DNA of 13,432 nucleotides, taken from positions 1 to 13,432 of the forward strand of contig JBJEFI010000053.1 in NCBI GenBank assembly GCA_051873875.1. Direction: 5' to 3'. Shown here piece by piece: positions 1 through 6,270 of the stretch (within the stretch, counting starts at the first letter, position 1; every line of letters starts with the position of its first letter). The notes under the pieces are model-generated. The model did not search any database, was not told the DNA's origin, and worked only from the letters and a program-made list of their open reading frames with translations. The translations under genes were made by a program, and so were the position numbers. Source of the DNA: JBJEFI01 sp051873875 (GTDB taxonomy: Bacteria; Bacillota; Bacilli; Bacillales; Bacillaceae_G).

Positions 1-52
1 TGTTTAGTTTTCAAAGATCATATTTATTTGTTGCTTCAAAAGCAACTCCCTT
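1..52 (-). promoter_or_regulatory. rRNA operon leader with boxA-like motif (partial)
   Basis: Read on the minus strand, the last 20 bases are TGATCTTTGAAAACTAAACA, which matches the TCTTTGAAAACTAAAC motif known in Bacillus rRNA leaders and spacers. It acts as a boxA-type antitermination and processing signal ahead of 16S rRNA. Just before it is a 7-bp hairpin (GTTGCTT / AAGCAAC, plus-strand positions 30-36 and 40-46) that begins almost at the predicted transcription start. The 16S gene itself lies outside the window, so the operon is inferred from the leader, from the strong promoter directly upstream, and from the known placement of an rRNA operon beside bofA in Bacillus. Confidence 0.8.
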
Positions 53-81
53 ATAATATCATCTTCACCATTTGGTGTCAA
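53..81 (-). promoter_or_regulatory. Strong sigma-A promoter of the rRNA operon (proximal, P2-like)
   Basis: On the minus strand a perfect -35 TTGACA (81-76) is followed after 17 bases by the -10 box TATTAT (58-53), with an A/T-rich stretch upstream that could serve as an UP element. The start would fall near 46-48, a few bases before the leader hairpin. It is among the closest consensus promoters in the window, as expected for rRNA. Confidence 0.85.
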
Positions 82-127
82 CAATATTTATTATTTATTT
101 CCGATGTCTTTTTTAACAACGCAGATT

Positions 128-156
128 AATATAACATTAATGAATTCAAAACACAA
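128..156 (-). promoter_or_regulatory. Possible distal rRNA promoter (P1-like)
   Basis: About 75 bp upstream of the strong promoter, the minus strand carries TTGTGT (156-151), a 17-base spacer and TATATT (133-128). Bacillus rRNA operons often have tandem promoters, so a weaker distal one is plausible. The -35 box is a poor match and the region is very A/T-rich, so chance resemblance is possible. Confidence 0.35.
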
Positions 157-178
157 GCTTTTTTCTCATAATACAGTG

Positions 179-442
179 CTAAATAATATATAATTTAACA
201 ATCACCAATGCAATAATTCCTGGAATACCTAAAAATCCACTAATAAAAGAAGTAAATAAATTAACCGGAATATGAATATTCATTCCTTGTCCAACAATAT
301 TTAAAACAAACAAAAAAATTGCACCTAATGTTAATTTAATAACTGCATTCCCTACATACTTCAAAGGTTTCATCGGTACACCAATTATTAGTAATAATAT
401 AATTAGTGTAATTAATCCACCAATAATTAAAATACTATCCAC
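179..442 (-). CDS. bofA: BofA, inhibitor of pro-sigma-K processing
   Basis: A small integral membrane protein of 87 residues, the length of B. subtilis BofA. In the family it sits in the outer forespore membrane with SpoIVFA and holds the SpoIVFB protease inactive until the forespore signals, delaying sigma-K activation. The sequence is strongly hydrophobic, with membrane segments at about residues 3-22, 35-55 and 62-86. The conserved SGFLGIPG motif lies near residues 68-75. The start is GTG at 442 with an AAAGGGG Shine-Dalgarno about nine bases upstream. It follows yaaL after a 74-bp gap. I saw no convincing sigma-A or sigma-E promoter in that gap and no clear terminator before the rRNA promoter. 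The presence of bofA implies a spore former. Confidence 0.93.
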   Translation of the reverse strand: MDSILIIGGLITLIILLLIIGVPMKPLKYVGNAVIKLTLGAIFLFVLNIVGQGMNIHIPVNLFTSFISGFLGIPGIIALVIVKLYII

Positions 443-516
443 AAAAAAACGCCCCTTTCTTAAAAAACAAGTACGTAATTTAATAATATGTACATGCCTT
501 TAAGATTAGAACGTCA

Positions 517-741
517 TTACTTTATTTTTTGCATACTAACATTTCTTTTTTTGGCTTCTTTTAATAAGTAAAAATATTTCAATTCCGCTAAATGAACTTC
601 ATAAAGCAATTGCTCTGTCGGTTCTACACATATGTCTCTTATCTCTTTTTCGCGAATCCAATTATTTTTACATTCTTCTAATAACATTAATAATTTTGTA
701 TCAAATTCTTTTCTTAAATAACCTACTCGCTTAAAGAACAC
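517..741 (-). CDS. yaaL: YaaL, DUF2508 family protein of unknown function
   Basis: A small, charged, probably cytoplasmic and helical protein found between recR and bofA in Bacillus. Its function is not established. I place the start at GTG 741, giving 74 residues beginning MFFKRVGYLRKEFD, which matches how family members begin. A GAGGAG Shine-Dalgarno (757-752) lies ten bases upstream. An upstream in-frame GTG at 759 would add six residues (80 in total) but would consume that ribosome binding site. The ribosome binding site lies just past the recR stop codon, so translation is probably coupled to recR. Residues 10-75 are rich in Lys, Glu and Leu with no membrane segment or signal peptide. 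Confidence 0.85.
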   Translation of the reverse strand: MFFKRVGYLRKEFDTKLLMLLEECKNNWIREKEIRDICVEPTEQLLYEVHLAELKYFYLLKEAKKRNVSMQKIK

Positions 742-762
742 CCGGTTTGGTCTCCTCACTCA

Positions 763-1359
763 TTAAATTTCTCTTCTTCCTTCTAATGCACGAGATAACG
801 TTACTTCGTCTGCATATTCTAAATCCCCACCTACAGGCAATCCATGTGCAATACGTGTCACTTTAATTCCACTTGCCTTTAGTAGCCTTGAAATATACAT
901 AGCAGTCGCTTCCCCTTCAATATTCGGATTAGTAGCAAGAATAACTTCTTCAATCGTTGCATCTTGTAGCCTTTTAATTAGTTCGGCAACACGAATATCT
1001 TCCGGTCCTATTCCTTCCATTGGTGAAATAGCACCATGTAATACATGATATAACCCTTTGTAATCTTTCATTTTTTCCATCGCAATTACGTCTTTTGTTT
1101 CTTGTACAACACAAATAACCGTTTTATCTCGATGATTATCACTACAAATATAACATGGGTCTTGATCTGTAATATGCCCACAAACGGAACAGTATGCTAA
1201 ATTACGCTTTGCATTAACCAATGCTTTCGCAAAATCTAACACATCGTCTTCCTTCATATCAAGGGTAAAAAAAGCCAGTCGAACCGCAGTTTTCGGTCCG
1301 ATACCTGGCAATTTCATAAAGCTATCAATTAACTTGGATATAGGTTCTGGATAATGCAT
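763..1359 (-). CDS. recR: RecR, recombination mediator protein
   Basis: RecR works with RecO and RecF to load RecA onto SSB-coated single-stranded DNA in gap repair. The 198-residue length is standard. A helix-hairpin-helix DNA-binding segment is visible around residues 15-30 (LPGIGPKTAVRL). Next is a four-cysteine zinc motif at C57, C60, C69 and C72, then a Toprim domain from about residue 80 to 175 that includes the acidic Glu in VVQETKD. The start ATG at 1359 has AGGAG nine bases upstream, just beyond the ybaB stop codon (1374-1372). The gene therefore belongs to a compact dnaX-ybaB-recR-yaaL unit, the common bacterial arrangement of replication and repair genes. Confidence 0.97.
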   Translation of the reverse strand: MHYPEPISKLIDSFMKLPGIGPKTAVRLAFFTLDMKEDDVLDFAKALVNAKRNLAYCSVCGHITDQDPCYICSDNHRDKTVICVVQETKDVIAMEKMKDYKGLYHVLHGAISPMEGIGPEDIRVAELIKRLQDATIEEVILATNPNIEGEATAMYISRLLKASGIKVTRIAHGLPVGGDLEYADEVTLSRALEGRREI

Positions 1360-1371
1360 GTTCCTTAACTC

Positions 1372-1698
1372 CTAAAATAGTCCTGGAATATTTAAACCTT
1401 TTGTAAATTGTCCCATTGTTTTGTTTGATAACTCATCCGCTTTTTTAATTGCTTCGTTTGTTGCTGCTAATACTAAATCTTGTAGCATATCGATATCTTC
1501 AGGATCTACTACGTCTTCTTTAATAATTACATCTACAACTTGTTTATGACCACTCATAATAACAGTAACCATACCGCCACCAGCAGTCCCTTCTACGCGC
1601 TCTTCACCTAATTGTTCTTGAGCCTCTGCCATTTTCTTTTGCATTTTTTGCATTTGTTTCATCATATTATTCATGCCGCCCATACCGCCACGCATCAT
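1372..1698 (-). CDS. ybaB: YbaB/EbfC family nucleoid-associated protein
   Basis: A small DNA-binding protein (YaaK in B. subtilis) of the YbaB/EbfC family, which forms dimers shaped like tweezers. Its exact role in Bacillus is not settled. The N-terminus is rich in Met and Gly, followed by a helix of repeated Met/Gln/Lys (about residues 10-35). A conserved core follows (GTAGGGMVTV, then DPEDIDMLQDLVLAATNEA), and the protein ends in FTKGLNIPGLF. The start is ATG 1698, with AAGGAGG (1713-1707) eight bases upstream, giving 108 residues. A longer reading frame from 1716 would overlap this ribosome binding site. A second ATG immediately follows, so 107 residues is also possible. The gene sits between dnaX and recR, as in most bacteria. 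Confidence 0.95.
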   Translation of the reverse strand: MMRGGMGGMNNMMKQMQKMQKKMAEAQEQLGEERVEGTAGGGMVTVIMSGHKQVVDVIIKEDVVDPEDIDMLQDLVLAATNEAIKKADELSNKTMGQFTKGLNIPGLF

Positions 1699-1722
1699 AA
1701 TTGTTTCCTCCTTCAATATAAA

Positions 1723-3396
1723 TCATTCTATAATTTCAACAAGTTGCTCTCCAAATAGATCCATCGCTTTTTCAACAAGCTCATCTTTTTCTACTTGTTT
1801 CACCTCTTGTTTTTCACCTGATAAAAACTCTTCTCGAATCTTTTTCCATTCTACTTCAGGAACAGGAATAAATTCATAATCTTTTCCTAATGTTTGATGT
1901 AAGTATTGCTTAATTGAGTATACTGCCTCATTATTTTCAACAATCATCTTACAATGAATATCATACTTAAATGCTAGTACAAAAGAATGACTTGTAGCCG
2001 CTACCGGCTCGCTACTACTTAATAAAGCTGCATGTGAGGCACGATTATTCCTTTTAAGACTATCTAATAAATCTGCCCATACTCGCTTAATCATATCTAA
2101 GTCTTTTCTCGTTGCATGCTTTAAAATCTCTTGAATTCTACCTACAGGTACCTTCATTGTTGGCTTTTGCATTTTATAATCTTTTTTAGTTGGAGTAGGA
2201 GCTGAGGTAGAAGTTACATGAACCCCGTCTGTTTTTAATTTTTTCAACTCTTCTTCTAAATAAAGTATTTTAGCTAAAAGCTCATTTGCACCTTGTGACT
2301 GTTCCATTCCTGTATTTAATTCGCACAATTTTACAATCATTACTTCTAATAAAATACGAGGATGGTTTGTCCATTTCATTTCCTGTTGACTTTTACTAAG
2401 CTCTTCAATCGTTTCATAAAGAAAGCGATCGGTACAATTTGCACAAAGCTCTTCAAACTGTTCATCAACGGTTACTCTTTCTAATAAATGTGCTAGTTCA
2501 TGAGATGTTTTGTATAATAACATATCTCTACTATAGTAAATTAAATCTTCTACTAAGCGAGCCACGTCTTTCCCAACACTTATGAATTCATCAATTAACT
2601 TTAATCCTAACGAAACATTTCGCTCTTGAAAACATTTCATTAACATTGTTAAGTTTTGTTGAGAAATAGAACCCGTTACAGCTAAAACATCTTCTGTTGT
2701 AATTACATTCTCACTAAAAGAAATAACTTGGTCTAATAAACTAAGGGCATCACGCATACCACCTTCAGCTGTTCGTCCAATAATTTGTAACGCTTCTTGC
2801 TCAATTGTTAACCCTTGGCTTTCAACAACAACCTGTAACCTGTTCATTATTTTTTCTAACGAAATTTTGTGAAACTCATAACGCTGACAACGAGAAATAA
2901 TTGTCAACGGTATTTTATGTGGTTCTGTCGTCGCCAAAATAAAAATAACATGTGGTGGTGGCTCTTCAAGCGTTTTTAATAATGCATTGAAAGCCCCAAT
3001 TGATAACATATGTACCTCATCAATGATGTATACTTTATATTTAACTGCATTTGGTGCGAATTTTACTTTATCGCGAATATCACGAATTTCATCAACACCA
3101 TTATTCGAAGCAGCATCAATTTCTAATACATCAGAAATAGAACCATCCATAATGCCTTTGCAAGATGCACATTCATTACAAGGTTCCTCTGTTGGCGCAT
3201 GCTCACAGTTTACCGCTTTCGCAAATATTTTTGCAATACTCGTTTTCCCTGTTCCACGCGGACCGGAAAATAAGTAAGCATGAGATACTTTTTGTTGAAG
3301 AAGGGCGTTTTGGAGTGTCTTTACGACATGTTCTTGTCCAACAACATCAGAAAATTGCTGAGGTCTCCATAAACGATACAGCGCTTGATAACTCAA
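1723..3396 (-). CDS. dnaX: DnaX, DNA polymerase III subunit tau (clamp loader)
   Basis: The AAA+ ATPase of the clamp loader, which loads the beta sliding clamp and links polymerases at the fork. Visible in the 557-residue protein are a Walker A motif GPRGTGKT (45-52), a zinc motif of C64, C73, C76 and C79, Walker B with IIDEVH (124-129) and the SRC motif (168-170). A long C-terminal part (about 370-557) fits the tau-specific domains. I choose TTG 3396 as start because GGAGGG (3409-3404) lies seven bases upstream and the protein then begins MSYQALYRLWRPQ like its relatives. The track upstream to 3432 lacks support. A perfect TATAAT on the minus strand (3436-3431) with a poor -35 is a candidate promoter 35 bp before the start. 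The stop codon is about ten bases from the ybaB Shine-Dalgarno. Confidence 0.96.
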   Translation of the reverse strand: MSYQALYRLWRPQQFSDVVGQEHVVKTLQNALLQQKVSHAYLFSGPRGTGKTSIAKIFAKAVNCEHAPTEEPCNECASCKGIMDGSISDVLEIDAASNNGVDEIRDIRDKVKFAPNAVKYKVYIIDEVHMLSIGAFNALLKTLEEPPPHVIFILATTEPHKIPLTIISRCQRYEFHKISLEKIMNRLQVVVESQGLTIEQEALQIIGRTAEGGMRDALSLLDQVISFSENVITTEDVLAVTGSISQQNLTMLMKCFQERNVSLGLKLIDEFISVGKDVARLVEDLIYYSRDMLLYKTSHELAHLLERVTVDEQFEELCANCTDRFLYETIEELSKSQQEMKWTNHPRILLEVMIVKLCELNTGMEQSQGANELLAKILYLEEELKKLKTDGVHVTSTSAPTPTKKDYKMQKPTMKVPVGRIQEILKHATRKDLDMIKRVWADLLDSLKRNNRASHAALLSSSEPVAATSHSFVLAFKYDIHCKMIVENNEAVYSIKQYLHQTLGKDYEFIPVPEVEWKKIREEFLSGEKQEVKQVEKDELVEKAMDLFGEQLVEIIE

Positions 3397-3430
3397 GGTT
3401 ATTCCCTCCATTTCTTTAATAACTTTCTTC

Positions 3431-3436
3431 ATTATA
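3431..3436 (-). promoter_or_regulatory. Candidate -10 box for dnaX-ybaB-recR
   Basis: A perfect minus-strand TATAAT lies between the SRP RNA terminator and the dnaX start. At 17 bases upstream the only -35 candidate is TTTCTT, which is weak. The position fits an operon promoter with a leader of roughly 28 bases, but the call rests mainly on the -10 box. Confidence 0.4.
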
Positions 3437-3480
3437 CTTTATTCAACACAATTAAGAAATACTACAGGCTATTATATGTA

Positions 3481-3510
3481 AAAAAACCTGTTCATAATGA
3501 ACAGGTTTTT
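3481..3510 (-). terminator. Rho-independent terminator of the SRP RNA
   Basis: A hairpin with arms at 3482-3494 and 3498-3510 (core CCTGTTCA / TGAACAGG, three-base loop). On the minus strand it is followed by six T residues. It lies 17 bases past the mature end of the SRP RNA and separates that gene from dnaX. The A and T flanks are symmetric, so it could also stop plus-strand transcripts. Confidence 0.9.
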
Positions 3511-3526
3511 ATTTTTATTATATAAC

Positions 3527-3799
3527 TACCGTGCACCTTCTCTTGATCTACTACTCCAGGCGTTACTTAAGCAGTTAGCTCGGTTCAGGCTGCCCTACGG
3601 CACACAAGAGGTTTTGCTTAGTGCTGCTTCCTTCCGGACCTGACACGGTTCACAAAGTCTTGTTGCGTAGGACCCAAACGTCAACACCACTTACTTAAGG
3701 CAGACCCTACAATAGATAGACCGCAAGAAAGGAATTCGGTCTCGCTAGAGCGGATTGCGAGTACAGGGCACCGCTACCTCCCCACTTAGCACGGCAAAG
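3527..3799 (-). ncRNA. ffs: Signal recognition particle RNA (Bacillus scRNA, large type)
   Basis: The RNA core of the signal recognition particle, which with Ffh brings nascent membrane and secreted proteins to FtsY and SecYEG. At about 272 nt it is the long Bacillus type that keeps an Alu domain as well as the S domain, unlike the short 4.5S RNA of E. coli. The near-invariant Ffh-binding segment GTCAGGTCCGGAAGGAAGCAG is readable on the minus strand around 3625-3650. The 5' portion (GCCGTGCTAAG...GGGGAGGTAGCGGTGCCCTG) and the 3' end (AAGGTGCACGGT) pair to close the molecule. The ends are estimated by resemblance to B. subtilis scRNA. The predicted promoter and terminator imply a precursor of about 340 nt trimmed at both ends. 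It sits between tadA and dnaX as in B. subtilis. Confidence 0.95.
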
Positions 3800-3827
3800 T
3801 TGAAACCAATAATAATAATACTTCATT

Positions 3828-3856
3828 AGTTTATCACAATATCAAGTGTTGTACAA
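3828..3856 (-). promoter_or_regulatory. Promoter of the SRP RNA gene
   Basis: On the minus strand TTGTAC (3856-3851) is followed after 17 bases by TAAACT (3833-3828), with a TG one base before the -10 (extended -10). The predicted start near 3821 is about 22 bases ahead of the mature 5' end, in line with the trimmed 5' leader known for B. subtilis scRNA. Confidence 0.6.
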
Positions 3857-3915
3857 CTCAATAAGTGAATGATTAGAGTATATAATTTTATATGCAAAAA
3901 AGCAATGGTCACCTA

Positions 3916-4389
3916 TTAACTATTTTTCCTCTTTTTTCTTTCCCTTAATGCTCGAAAAAAATTAGATAATAACATACCACATTCTTCTTCTAATACACCA
4001 CTTACTACTTCTACCTGATGATTAAAACGAGGTTCTTCTAATAAATTCATAAGTGTACCAGCACAGCCACCCTTTGGATCTTTGGCACCATAAACAACTC
4101 GTTTTATACGGGATAAAACAATTGCACCCGCACACATCGGACAAGGCTCCAATGTTACATACAATGTACAATCTTCTAAACGCCAAGAACCTACTTGCTC
4201 ACACCCTTTATCAATTGTTAAAATTTCTGCATGGGCGATAGAACGTTGTTCACATTCACGCAAGTTATATCCTGTACTAATAATTTCATTATCTTTAACA
4301 AGTACCGCACCAATTGGGACTTCTCCAATTGCTTCAGCCTTTTTTGCTTCTTCAATCGCCATTTTCATAAAATGAATATCCTGTTCCAT
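3916..4389 (-). CDS. tadA: TadA, tRNA-specific adenosine deaminase
   Basis: Converts adenosine 34 of tRNA-Arg(ACG) to inosine so that one tRNA can read several CGN codons, a function usually essential in bacteria. The fold is a zinc-dependent cytidine/deoxycytidylate deaminase. The first zinc and proton-shuttle motif HAE is at residues 53-55, and the second, PCPMC, places zinc ligands at C83 and C86. The protein is 157 residues from ATG 4389, which has GAGAGG five bases upstream. A GTG at 4404 would add five residues but has no Shine-Dalgarno. The C-terminus is Lys/Arg-rich. A TATAAT lies on the minus strand at 4431-4426 without a well-spaced -35. The gene is divergent from dgk across a 213-bp gap, and I find no strong terminator between it and the SRP RNA promoter. 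Confidence 0.96.
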   Translation of the reverse strand: MEQDIHFMKMAIEEAKKAEAIGEVPIGAVLVKDNEIISTGYNLRECEQRSIAHAEILTIDKGCEQVGSWRLEDCTLYVTLEPCPMCAGAIVLSRIKRVVYGAKDPKGGCAGTLMNLLEEPRFNHQVEVVSGVLEEECGMLLSNFFRALRERKKRKNS

Positions 4390-4463
4390 TTTTACCTCTC
4401 TCACTTCATTTTGCTAATTTTATTTATTATATTTTTATTAATTGTCATTACTATTCTCTCTTG

Positions 4464-4523
4464 TTTTTTCAAACAATAAAAGGCATACATACATTGTCAT
4501 GTGCCTTTTATTGTTTGAAAAAA
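4464..4523. repeat. Perfect 22-bp inverted repeat between tadA and dgk
   Basis: The arms at 4464-4485 and 4502-4523 are exact reverse complements, separated by a 16-base loop. The stem has a short GC-containing top (AGGCA / TGCCT), followed on either strand by the T-rich run TTTTATTGTTTG. This resembles a bidirectional terminator whose U-tract is part of the stem, yet it sits between two divergent gene starts where no transcript is expected to end. It could be a terminator left from a lost gene, a barrier between divergent promoters or a regulator site. It ends just upstream of the dgk promoter. Confidence 0.85.
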
Positions 4524-4546
4524 AGATACTTTCTTCTATTTCATTA

Positions 4547-4555
4547 TGCTAAAAT
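4547..4555 (+). promoter_or_regulatory. Extended -10 promoter of dgk-dck
   Basis: TGCTAAAAT provides a TG extension (4547-4548) and a -10 box TAAAAT (4550-4555), 48 bases before the dgk start. The -35 position (about 4527-4532) has no good match and lies at the edge of the inverted repeat, so the promoter may depend on the extended -10. Confidence 0.55.
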
Positions 4556-4602
4556 AAACTTTGTCTATAAATTTGCTCGTGCAACTTTAAAGGAGGAACC
4601 AC

Positions 4603-5244
4603 ATGATTGAAACACCTTTTATTACTGTTGAAGGACCTATTGGTGTCGGTAAAACATCACTATCAAAAGCCATTTCTGATGAATTACACATGCCACTACT
4701 AAAAGAAATAGTAGATGAAAATCCTTTCCTTGGTAAATTTTATACAAATATCGATGAATGGAGCTTCCAGACAGAGATGTTTTTCTTATGCAATCGTTTC
4801 AAACAACTAGAGGATATTCACAATCATTACTTAGTAAAAAATACACCGGTTGTAGCTGATTATCATATTTTAAAAAACCTAATTTTTGCAGAACGCACTT
4901 TAAAATATACACAACTTGAAAAATACAAGCAAATTTACAATATCCTGACAGTGGACATGCCAAAGCCAAATGTAGTTGTTTATTTAACAGCTAGCTTAGA
5001 TACATTGCTAAAGCGTATTTCAATGCGTGGACGTGAATTTGAAAAAAACATTTCACATCAATACTTATCCCAATTAATTGAAGACTATGAAACAGCAATG
5101 GCAGCTTTTCAAATTGCCAATCCAGATGTCCCTGTTCTTCGTTTCAACGGTGACAACCTAGACTTCGTACAAAACGAGCATGATTTATCTTTTATCTTAA
5201 CAGAAGTTAAAAATACACTTCAAAAGGAGCAAAAAATAAAATGA
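4603..5244 (+). CDS. dgk: Dgk, deoxyguanosine kinase
   Basis: Phosphorylates deoxyguanosine to dGMP in purine deoxynucleoside salvage. It belongs to the deoxynucleoside kinase family. The 213-residue protein has a P-loop GPIGVGKTS (11-19), the EWSFQTEMFFL segment that lines the substrate pocket (52-62), ADYHI (85-89) at the place where Dck has DRS, and an Arg-rich lid (KRISMRGREFE, about 137-147). DYH in place of DRS, the order in the operon and close likeness to B. subtilis YaaG favour Dgk over Dck, though substrate choice is inferred. The start ATG has AAAGGAGG six bases upstream. The stop codon overlaps the dck start (ATGA), which points to coupled translation. This pair is transcribed opposite to its neighbours, as in B. 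subtilis. Confidence 0.93.
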   Translation: MIETPFITVEGPIGVGKTSLSKAISDELHMPLLKEIVDENPFLGKFYTNIDEWSFQTEMFFLCNRFKQLEDIHNHYLVKNTPVVADYHILKNLIFAERTLKYTQLEKYKQIYNILTVDMPKPNVVVYLTASLDTLLKRISMRGREFEKNISHQYLSQLIEDYETAMAAFQIANPDVPVLRFNGDNLDFVQNEHDLSFILTEVKNTLQKEQKIK

Positions 5245-5912
5245 ACCTTAGAGAAAAATACGGTATCCCATCTAATGCAGTCATTGCTATTGCAGGGACA
5301 GTAGGTGTCGGAAAATCAACAATGACAAATGCGCTAGCAAATGCGTTATCTTTTCGTACATCTTTTGAAAAAGTAGATACAAACCCATACTTAGATCAGT
5401 TTTATGCTGATTTTGAACGTTGGAGCTTCCACCTGCAAATTTACTTTTTAGCAGAACGTTTTAAAGAACAGAAGCGTATTTTCGAATATGGTGGTGGATT
5501 CATTCAAGACCGCTCTATTTATGAAGATACAGGCATTTTTGCCCGTATGCATTACGAAAAAGGAACAATGAATACAGTCGATTACGAGACATACAAAAGC
5601 TTATTTGATGCAATGGTAATGACACCATATTTCCCGCATCCTGATTTAATCATTTACTTAGAAGGATCATTAGAAGATGTTGTCTCCCGTATTCAAGAAC
5701 GTGGTCGTCCAATGGAACAACAAACACCACTCGAGTATTGGAAAGAAATGCACGGTCGTTATGAAAACTGGATTAATAACTTTAACAACTGTCCCGTTCT
5801 ACGTTTAAACATTAATGAATATGACATCGTTGAAAACGAAGAAGAAATCGAACCAATTATCGCTAGAATTGGACATTTCTTAACAGAAACAAGAAAATAT
5901 ACAAAAAAATAA
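5241..5912 (+). CDS. dck: Dck, deoxyadenosine/deoxycytidine kinase
   Basis: Phosphorylates deoxyadenosine and deoxycytidine in salvage, complementing Dgk so that the pair feeds three deoxynucleotides. The 223-residue protein has a P-loop GTVGVGKST (19-27), ERWSFHLQIYFLAERFKEQ (59-77), the family's DRS motif (90-92) followed by IYEDTGIFA, and a lid region with the RIQERGR segment. Both kinases share their fold and about one third of their residues by eye, so they probably arose by duplication. The start overlaps the dgk stop by four bases. An AAGGAG lies at 5224-5229, eleven bases upstream and inside dgk. A terminator starts at the stop codon. Confidence 0.94.
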   Translation: MNLREKYGIPSNAVIAIAGTVGVGKSTMTNALANALSFRTSFEKVDTNPYLDQFYADFERWSFHLQIYFLAERFKEQKRIFEYGGGFIQDRSIYEDTGIFARMHYEKGTMNTVDYETYKSLFDAMVMTPYFPHPDLIIYLEGSLEDVVSRIQERGRPMEQQTPLEYWKEMHGRYENWINNFNNCPVLRLNINEYDIVENEEEIEPIIARIGHFLTETRKYTKK

Positions 5913-5947
5913 GAGGCTGTTTTTACAGCCTCTTTTCTTCGTTTTTT
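5911..5947 (+). terminator. Terminator of dgk-dck
   Basis: The stem AAGAGGCTGT (5911-5920) pairs with ACAGCCTCTT (5925-5934) across a TTTT loop and is followed by a T-rich tail ending in six T at 5942-5947. It overlaps the last two bases of the dck stop codon. Confidence 0.9.
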
Positions 5948-5950
5948 AGA

Positions 5951-5984
5951 CAAAAAAAGAATCGTTACTAAAATAGTAACGATT
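5951..5984 (-). terminator. Terminator of tRNA-Ser
   Basis: An 11-bp perfect stem (5960-5970 with 5974-5984, loop of three). On the minus strand it is followed by CTTTTTTTG. It lies about 43 bases beyond the CCA end of the tRNA and back to back with the dck terminator, closing two converging transcription units. Confidence 0.9.
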
Positions 5985-6026
5985 TACAATCTCCAAATTC
6001 ATTATGCGCGTTTACTACAATATCAA

Positions 6027-6119
6027 TGGAGGAGGAAGAGGGATTCGAACCCCCGCGGGCTTTTACACCCCTGTCGGTTTTCAAGACCGATCCCTTCAGC
6101 CAAACTTGGGTATTCCTCC
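6027..6119 (-). tRNA. tRNA-Ser (anticodon UGA)
   Basis: A 93-nt class II tRNA with a long variable arm, which serine tRNAs need for SerRS recognition. The acceptor strands GGAGGAA and TTCCTCC pair fully. The anticodon TGA lies at 6083-6081 within the stem CGGTC...GACCG-type hairpin and reads UCA (and other UCN by wobble). The T loop is TTCGAAT. The CCA is encoded. The discriminator base is T (position 6030), where bacterial serine tRNAs normally carry G. The gene has its own promoter and terminator and is next to serS, as in B. subtilis. Confidence 0.96.
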
Positions 6120-6134
6120 GTATCGACAAGAGTT

Positions 6135-6163
6135 ATGATAGCAAATATCAAAATAAAATGCAA
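6135..6163 (-). promoter_or_regulatory. Promoter of tRNA-Ser
   Basis: On the minus strand TTGCAT (6163-6158), a 17-base spacer and TATCAT (6140-6135), with TGC directly before the -10 box (extended -10). Transcription would begin roughly ten bases before the mature tRNA. It lies just past the serS terminator, so the tRNA is probably transcribed separately. Confidence 0.7.
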
Positions 6164-6199
6164 CACTTTTTTTATATTTTTTTAGATGATTTTACAATA

Positions 6200-6229
6200 C
6201 AAAAAAGGTATCCAAAAATAGGATACCTT
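6200..6229 (-). terminator. Terminator of serS
   Basis: The stem AAGGTATCC (6205-6213) pairs with GGATACCTT (6221-6229) around a seven-base loop. On the minus strand it is followed by a run of T (6206-6201). It lies about 42 bases after the serS stop codon. Confidence 0.88.
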
Positions 6230-6270
6230 CTTATAATTGCTTCTAAATAGTGGATTTAAATGTAAAAATA

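Noticed and set aside
443..516. A sigma-E-type promoter for bofA in the yaaL-bofA gap
   Set aside because: ACATATT and CGTACTTG vaguely resemble the two boxes but are only nine bases apart, too close for sigma-E.
2183..2188. Run of six A on the coding strand of dnaX, a possible frameshift site for a short gamma subunit
   Set aside because: The phase is ACT AAA AAA GAT, so the heptamer is not of the slippery X-XXY-YYZ type. Six A is short for transcriptional slippage, and I saw no strong downstream stem.
3895..3915. GGTGACC palindrome followed by six T after tadA, as a terminator
   Set aside because: The palindrome has no room for a loop and forms no stable stem, so I could not support a terminator.
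6026..6250. Plus-strand open frame of 74 codons beginning MEEEEGFEPP
   Set aside because: It is the antisense of tRNA-Ser, a known annotation artefact, and has no ribosome binding site.
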